Shown: positions 59,613-64,000 of the stretch, piece after piece
Numbering within the stretch: the first letter of the stretch is position 1
How the letters are laid out: each line of letters opens with the position of its first letter
DNA from: Pythium myriotylum
Lineage: Eukaryota > Oomycota > Peronosporomycetes > Pythiales > Pythiaceae
DNA length: 64,000 bases
NCBI GenBank assembly: GCA_023091665.1
Contig: JALJCQ010000011.1
Coordinates: forward strand, 1,240,001-1,304,000
Direction of reading: 5' to 3'
The notes under the pieces: generated by a model
Databases searched by the model: none
Told to the model about the DNA's origin: nothing
What the model saw: the letters and a program-made list of their open reading frames with translations, nothing else
Translations under genes and position numbers: made by a program

Positions 59613-60805
59613 CTAGTTGTAGCGATGGGCATCTTCCGTAAGGAAATCCCATGCATTGAACGTTGGGAAGACGTCCACGTGCTCTGGGAGTTGCGCAGCT
59701 TGGAATTCTTGGAAGTTGGCGGGTAGCCTCGTGCGATCATACTCAGTGCAGTGTGTGAACGTACGCGAGATCAGTCCTTGAGCTTGCTCCATCGTAGTGC
59801 ACACGAAGTTCACGAATACGACCTGATGCAAACGCACTTCCGCCAAAACTGGGGTCCATTCGGCGGCCGTGATATGCGCGTCATCGACGACGACGACAGG
59901 GACATGGCGGTGGAGAGCGAAGCGCAGCGTCTGCAGGCATTCCCCACGGGCGCCGGCAAGGTTGGCGGCACAAAATGGAGGCCTTGCTGGCTGCGGAAGA
60001 CGTCGTCGCTTGAGCAGATCAGGGTCTGGTGTCGCCGAGCTTGGGCGTACACCTTCGTCTGCATAGCAAATGTCGTCTTGCCGCATCCCGGGAGACCGCG
60101 AAGAACGAAGACGAGGCTCTGGAGCGCATCCCATCCAGTCGCACCCTCCCGCAACGTCGCGAAAGCGCCAACCCGTTCTCGTATCAACTTGAAGAACATG
60201 AGCAGCATCGGATGGGTTCGCTCCAGGACTTGATCATCTTGCGCGGCGAAAATATCGCGGCGGATGGCGACCGTGTAGTGTGCAGCGTAAGCTTCGTTGT
60301 CCTGATAGAACGACTGGAGTCGCCTGCGCATCGTTGACTCAGGAATGTCGTGCCACGAGCGAGCGAAGAAGTCTTGAACGTCGAGGTTTCCCTCGAAACT
60401 GACGCGACAGAATGCGTGGTAGCCCTCACGTGCCAGCAACACGTATCTGTTCCGCTCTGAGTACGTCGCGTTGGTGTTGTCGATTATCACGATCGGAACA
60501 CGTCGAATCAGCGCCTGGAAACACTCCGCTTGGCAACGCGCATGCGCTTCCCCGAGCCTGGTCGAATCATATCTGTAACCGTGGTGAGTGATGAAATATG
60601 TGTCTGCGCTGCAGATCTGGGCCTCGAGCCCAATCGATTCGGCGTAAAGCTTGAGGAAAACTGCGAATGTTGACTTCCCGCACCCTGGTAGCCCACGGAG
60701 GATGACGACGAGACTTCGACGATCGCGAGTGCGGATGCGCTCGTCACTGAACTTATCGATCATGCGGACCTCCTCGGGGAACATGCGGACGATCGGGTGC
60801 TCCAT
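59613..60805 (-). pseudogene. Tandem P-loop kinase protein (AAA_33/N4BP2L-like), frameshifted
   Basis: Two homologous P-loop domains in a row: VVILRGLPGCGKSTFA with SADTYFITHHGY and VPIVIIDNTNATYSE, then VFVLRGLPGCGKTTFA with SSDDVFRSQQGL. The second domain continues in another frame (LRFALHRHVPVVVVDDAHIT) from about 59960 to 59613, so a 1-bp frameshift lies near 59945-59965. ATG 60805 is chosen; the frame extends to a TTG at 60868. Such domains resemble polynucleotide-kinase-like proteins of the N4BP2-like group. The substrate is unknown. The lesion could be an assembly error, because both halves are otherwise well conserved with each other. Confidence 0.65.
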
Positions 60806-62960
60806 GATTGTGAGACCCAGAGCAACTGTGGCACGGGGGCGAGAAAACTCGTGCTTGATGGGAATCAATGACAGCTTGAGCGGGACAGGACGTTAGCATG
60901 CATCAACCAACGATGAGAATCACGTTTACTAACACATTCGTTGCACGCGCATTGTGTTGTCTTGGAGGCGTTTGCTGTCGCGGAGCGGAGCAGAGCGAAG
61001 TCGAATGGCTAGGAGGAGGTGGAGAACTGGTTGAGTGGGCCACGATGAATATGTGGCAACGAGCTCACGCATCATGTGATGACGAGGGATGGACAGTCGC
61101 GAAGATTAGCTTTGAAACTTTCCTGAAAACAACGGCGTTCAATTGAGTGGTGTCGGAAAGCAACGGCACTTGATGCAGCTATTTCCCCAATCGTTGCTTG
61201 ACCCCACATTTTTCTCCAATCAACATCGACAAGTCAAACGGGCAAATTTTGCACGATCGAGGGATGGGACGGTAAAAATTTATCCACTTTTGGGTTGAGG
61301 GAACAGCCCAATTTTTCGAATGCGTGATATGGAAAGACGAAATTATGGGTGCGGGAATGGCGAACGGGCAAATTTTGCACGATCTATAAATATTATACTT
61401 GAAATTTGTATTGATACACTACCTATTGTTCAGCTCGCGTTCGCGAAAGGGTTAAGCTCGCACAGATCAGACTGTTCAAGGCAGTGTGACTGGTGAGACT
61501 GTGCTCAAGTATCTAAAAAACGTGACCACCAAGTATCTTGCTCGCGGCGCAACTGAAACCGGTCAAAGCGAGCTTTTCTCGTGGACAATCCACCATTCAT
61601 CGTCGCGATGTGGTTCTTGAGTACATTCGTGGTGAAGATATAATGTAGTGGGTTTGCTATGAGTTTTTCCACCATCCTATTCATTTTTTTGGATCAACTG
61701 GAAGAGAACTTAGATCTCATCAAAACTATCTTCTAGTTGATTCAAAAATGGCGAGAATGGTGATAAAAAAACTCCGAGCAACGACGAAGCCATCACCGTG
61801 CTGTGATGCCAACAACTGACGAGAGTTAGGCGTTCATCAAAAAGGCTCTTGTTGAAGAGGTTCTCAAGATCACTGCAAAAGTCGTACGCCCGTATCGTTT
61901 CCATGTTGACTTTTTTTGCGCGTGCGCCAGTTTATAAGCAGCACTTTTACAAGCTTTCACATCGAAATGACGAAGCGAGGTTATGTCCACTGGTGAAAGA
62001 CCGCGTGGAAGCTCTTCTCGACACCATTTTACCCAAATACGATTTAGCTGTTGGCGACCCACGCTAGAAATGGTCAAAGAACTCGGTGTCCATGTGATGG
62101 TGGTGCGTGTTTGATGGTGGCCACATCCCTCGTGGGGACTTGGCGCATGGAGAAGAGCATAGCGATCCAACTGTGTCCACATCTCGGCATTTTTTTATCT
62201 GTAACTTGACAGTCGGTCATTGGCTCAGTCGCTGACGGGGCTCTCGCTGATACGCTTTCAGATCCTTGAGGCGCGAATAGTGGAGAGCTTATGCAAGAAA
62301 TCTGCCGTATCTGCAGGCCTCCGTCATGTAGCCATGTCGGATATTTGTCGGAAGCCAGCTTCCAACAACTGGGCACAACAATTGGACCTACACGCCTAAT
62401 GATTTTCGGGACCATTTCCGGACGGTCTCAAAGTCGACCCAAACTCGGTCCCATATTTCAAAGTTTCCCAAAGTCCATCCCCTGTATTCCGACCCCCATC
62501 ACATAATCTGTGTTGTGTGGCATCCCTGGTTACCGCCACCACCGCACATCCGAGCAAGTTGTCGGCCAATGCTGCAGCCGACACAACCACCACAATTGAG
62601 CTTGTTGTTGGGTTAGGTTCGAGAAGCCACCACGTTCTAGATGTTCTGAGGTGCGCTTTTGGTGGTGTCGATTACATCTCGCAAAGCGATTATGTATTAT
62701 CTAAGCTACTACGCGATTTAAGCACTCGATTCTTCAAACGCATCCACACTCTGTCAGATCAGCCATCCTCGCTTCTAATGGGACTGAGGCAATGCTCTGT
62801 TGACAGGCAAGAGACAGAACACCACTATAGGCACGCCCGTGCTTTTGTAGATACGCGATCTAGACAATTTGATTTACTCTAGAATGCATGTATCTGCATC
62901 CAGACCTGAACGTTGAAGTTGTAGTTTTGTTTATGGTGGTCACAGATGCTGAGCACTCCA
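60806..62960. other. Non-coding region, possibly old transposon debris
   Basis: About 2.1 kb with no convincing gene. AACGGGCAAATTTTGCACGA occurs twice in direct orientation (61238 and 61364, about 126 bp apart). Short frames at 61826-62182 (-) and 62517-62882 (+) have no recognised motifs, and the latter starts only at GTG. Confidence 0.35.
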
Positions 62961-62964
62961 AAAC

Positions 62965-63020
62965 CAACAAACCAACCAACCAACCAGCTAACTAACTAAA
63001 GTTAACTAACTAACAAAACA
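62965..63020 (+). repeat. AACC/TAAC tetranucleotide microsatellite
   Basis: Successive AACC units followed by TAAC units on either side of a GTTAAC centre. Confidence 0.8.
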
Positions 63021-63231
63021 GAATTCGGCACATAGGATCCTGCAACAGGTGGTAAACCCACCTTATCCATAGAAATCCTTTCTATCCGCCACGCCGAGAA
63101 AGAATCGGCCTGCATTGGTGATGTTGCGGGTTTCTCCACCTTTCCATACCACCAAGCCCCCACCACGCGCCTACTACAGTAGGAGCGTGACAGCGGGGAA
63201 CCCGAGCACAACCGAATGCAAGCCCTCACGC

Positions 63232-63311
63232 GAGCACGGGAGCATAAGAGCACGGGAGCATAAGAGCACGGGAGCATAAGAGCACGGGAGCATAAGAGCA
63301 CGGGTGCTCGG
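63232..63311 (+). repeat. Minisatellite of 16-bp units
   Basis: GAGCACGGGAGCATAA repeats four times exactly from 63232, followed by a degenerate fifth unit. The units are contiguous. Confidence 0.92.
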
Positions 63312-63522
63312 GAGCAAGTCAGCACAAGAGCGTTGCATCGACGTAAGATTATAACACCGAGGCTTGGGGTTGGAGCCCAAGACACAGGAATGCAGAAGAC
63401 ACTACCAAACATACCTCTTGTCGACTACAAGGCCTCCCCACCCTATGTACACAGCACACACGTATAGTGCTGGTGTGCGACAACACGACACGACTGGGGT
63501 AGGCTATGCGTTGTGTGTGTCT

Positions 63523-63625
<103 letters not shown>

Positions 63626-63764
63626 TGCGTGTGCGTGTGTATGGGAAGGCAAAAGAACAGAAGTTGGGTGAATGTTCGATCGAAGGTGGAGCAAAATCCT
63701 CCGTCATGGGCCACCACCCTTGGCGAGCGATGGTCAACGAAGCCACCCCACCTCGAGCTGCTTG

Positions 63765-63769
63765 AAAAA
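63765..63769 (-). terminator. Pol III T-run terminator of the tRNA gene
   Basis: Five T on the minus strand, two bases after the tRNA 3' end. Confidence 0.75.
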
Positions 63770-63770
63770 C

Positions 63771-63844
63771 TGCTCCAGGAGGGGCTCGAACCCTCGACTT
63801 GTGGCTCATAAGACCACCGCTCTAGCCAACTGAGCTACAGGAGC
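63771..63844 (-). tRNA. tRNA-Ile (anticodon UAU)
   Basis: A 74-nt cloverleaf with no intron. The acceptor GCTCCTG pairs with CTGGAGC except for one T-T mismatch. The D arm is GCTC/GAGC. The anticodon stem GTGGT/GCCAC holds the loop CTTATGA, with anticodon TAT. The T arm is GAGGG-TTCGAGC-CCCTC. The A box (TAGCTCAGTTGG) and B box (GGTTCGAGCCC) are intact. UAU reads the isoleucine codon AUA. Confidence 0.88.
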
Positions 63845-63958
63845 ACACTTCGCAATTTGCTCGCTACCCCTCAAGTGACCAAGTCCAGAAGTGTCCAGTC
63901 CAAGCACCCAGCCCAGCTGCCAGCCCATCACCCCCGACCCTCTCCACACCCAGTCGCC

Positions 63959-64000
63959 ATGACCAAGGGTGCTGCGAGAGCCAAGACCAAGCGCAAGAAG
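63959..64000 (+). CDS. Start of a gene cut by the window end
   Basis: ATG at 63959 opens 14 codons, MTKGAARAKTKRKK, very basic and possibly the start of a nuclear or ribosome-associated protein. The context CGCCATGA and the pyrimidine-rich leader look like a real start. Too short to identify. Confidence 0.5.
   Translation, partial: MTKGAARAKTKRKK

Noticed and set aside
27000..60000. Reassigned TAG/TGA codons (alternative genetic code)
   Set aside because: Stops inside frames occur only in transposons and decayed genes; the host genes end normally at TAA, TAG and TGA.
62517..62882. 121-residue plus frame as a gene
   Set aside because: It starts only at GTG and has no family motif or supporting context.
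63232..63311. CRISPR-like array of short repeats
   Set aside because: The 16-bp units are contiguous with no spacers; it is a minisatellite in a eukaryotic genome.

Overview
This is nuclear DNA from a eukaryotic microbe, most likely an oomycete (stramenopile). The host genes are compact, carry short GT-AG introns of about 55-85 bp and sit a few hundred bases apart. The mobile elements (a Crypton, chromodomain Gypsy elements, a MULE, a Tigger/pogo relic and a chromodomain-piggyBac) fit an oomycete. No species call is made.

Bases 1-22557 are an ordinary gene-dense block: the 3' end of eEF2, a TCAIM-like J-domain protein, succinate dehydrogenase iron-sulfur subunit (SDHB), a triple-PDZ protein, a receptor-like TKL kinase, a WDR55-like WD40 protein, an SCP2-domain protein, a DENND6-like DENN protein, a THI5-type HMP-P synthase, an organellar asparaginyl-tRNA synthetase and a heat-shock factor. 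Exons of the spliced genes were rebuilt from splice sites, and exon sums were checked to be multiples of three.

Bases 22891-49428 are a stack of nested transposons. A Crypton tyrosine-recombinase gene (about 23344-46372) is split by a 20.6-kb Gypsy element (25210-45835, 4-bp target duplication CTGG). That element's integrase is split in turn by an 8.05-kb Gypsy element (28519-36571, 5-bp target duplication CTGAT, LTRs that look identical). All three are coded on the minus strand. Each Gypsy element has a textbook -1 ribosomal frameshift heptamer in phase at the end of gag: A AAA AAC in the inner and T TTA AAC directly before the gag stop in the outer. The outer element has two RNase H domains; the first has lost catalytic aspartates and the second looks intact. 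To the right lie a MULE with 29-bp terminal inverted repeats, a second copy of a 442-bp segment found upstream of the heat-shock-factor gene, a perfect hairpin and a small MITE.

Bases 49601-60805 hold decayed or frame-broken genes: a Tigger/pogo transposase, a piggyBac transposase behind two chromodomains, a coiled-coil gene with a frame slip, a SANT-like/DOT1 methyltransferase with an in-frame TGA, and a tandem P-loop kinase with a frame slip. A family of short dyad repeats lies around 56629-58458.

Bases 60806-64000 are mostly non-coding, with several simple repeats, a minus-strand tRNA-Ile(UAU) with its T-run terminator, and the first 14 codons of a gene leaving the window.
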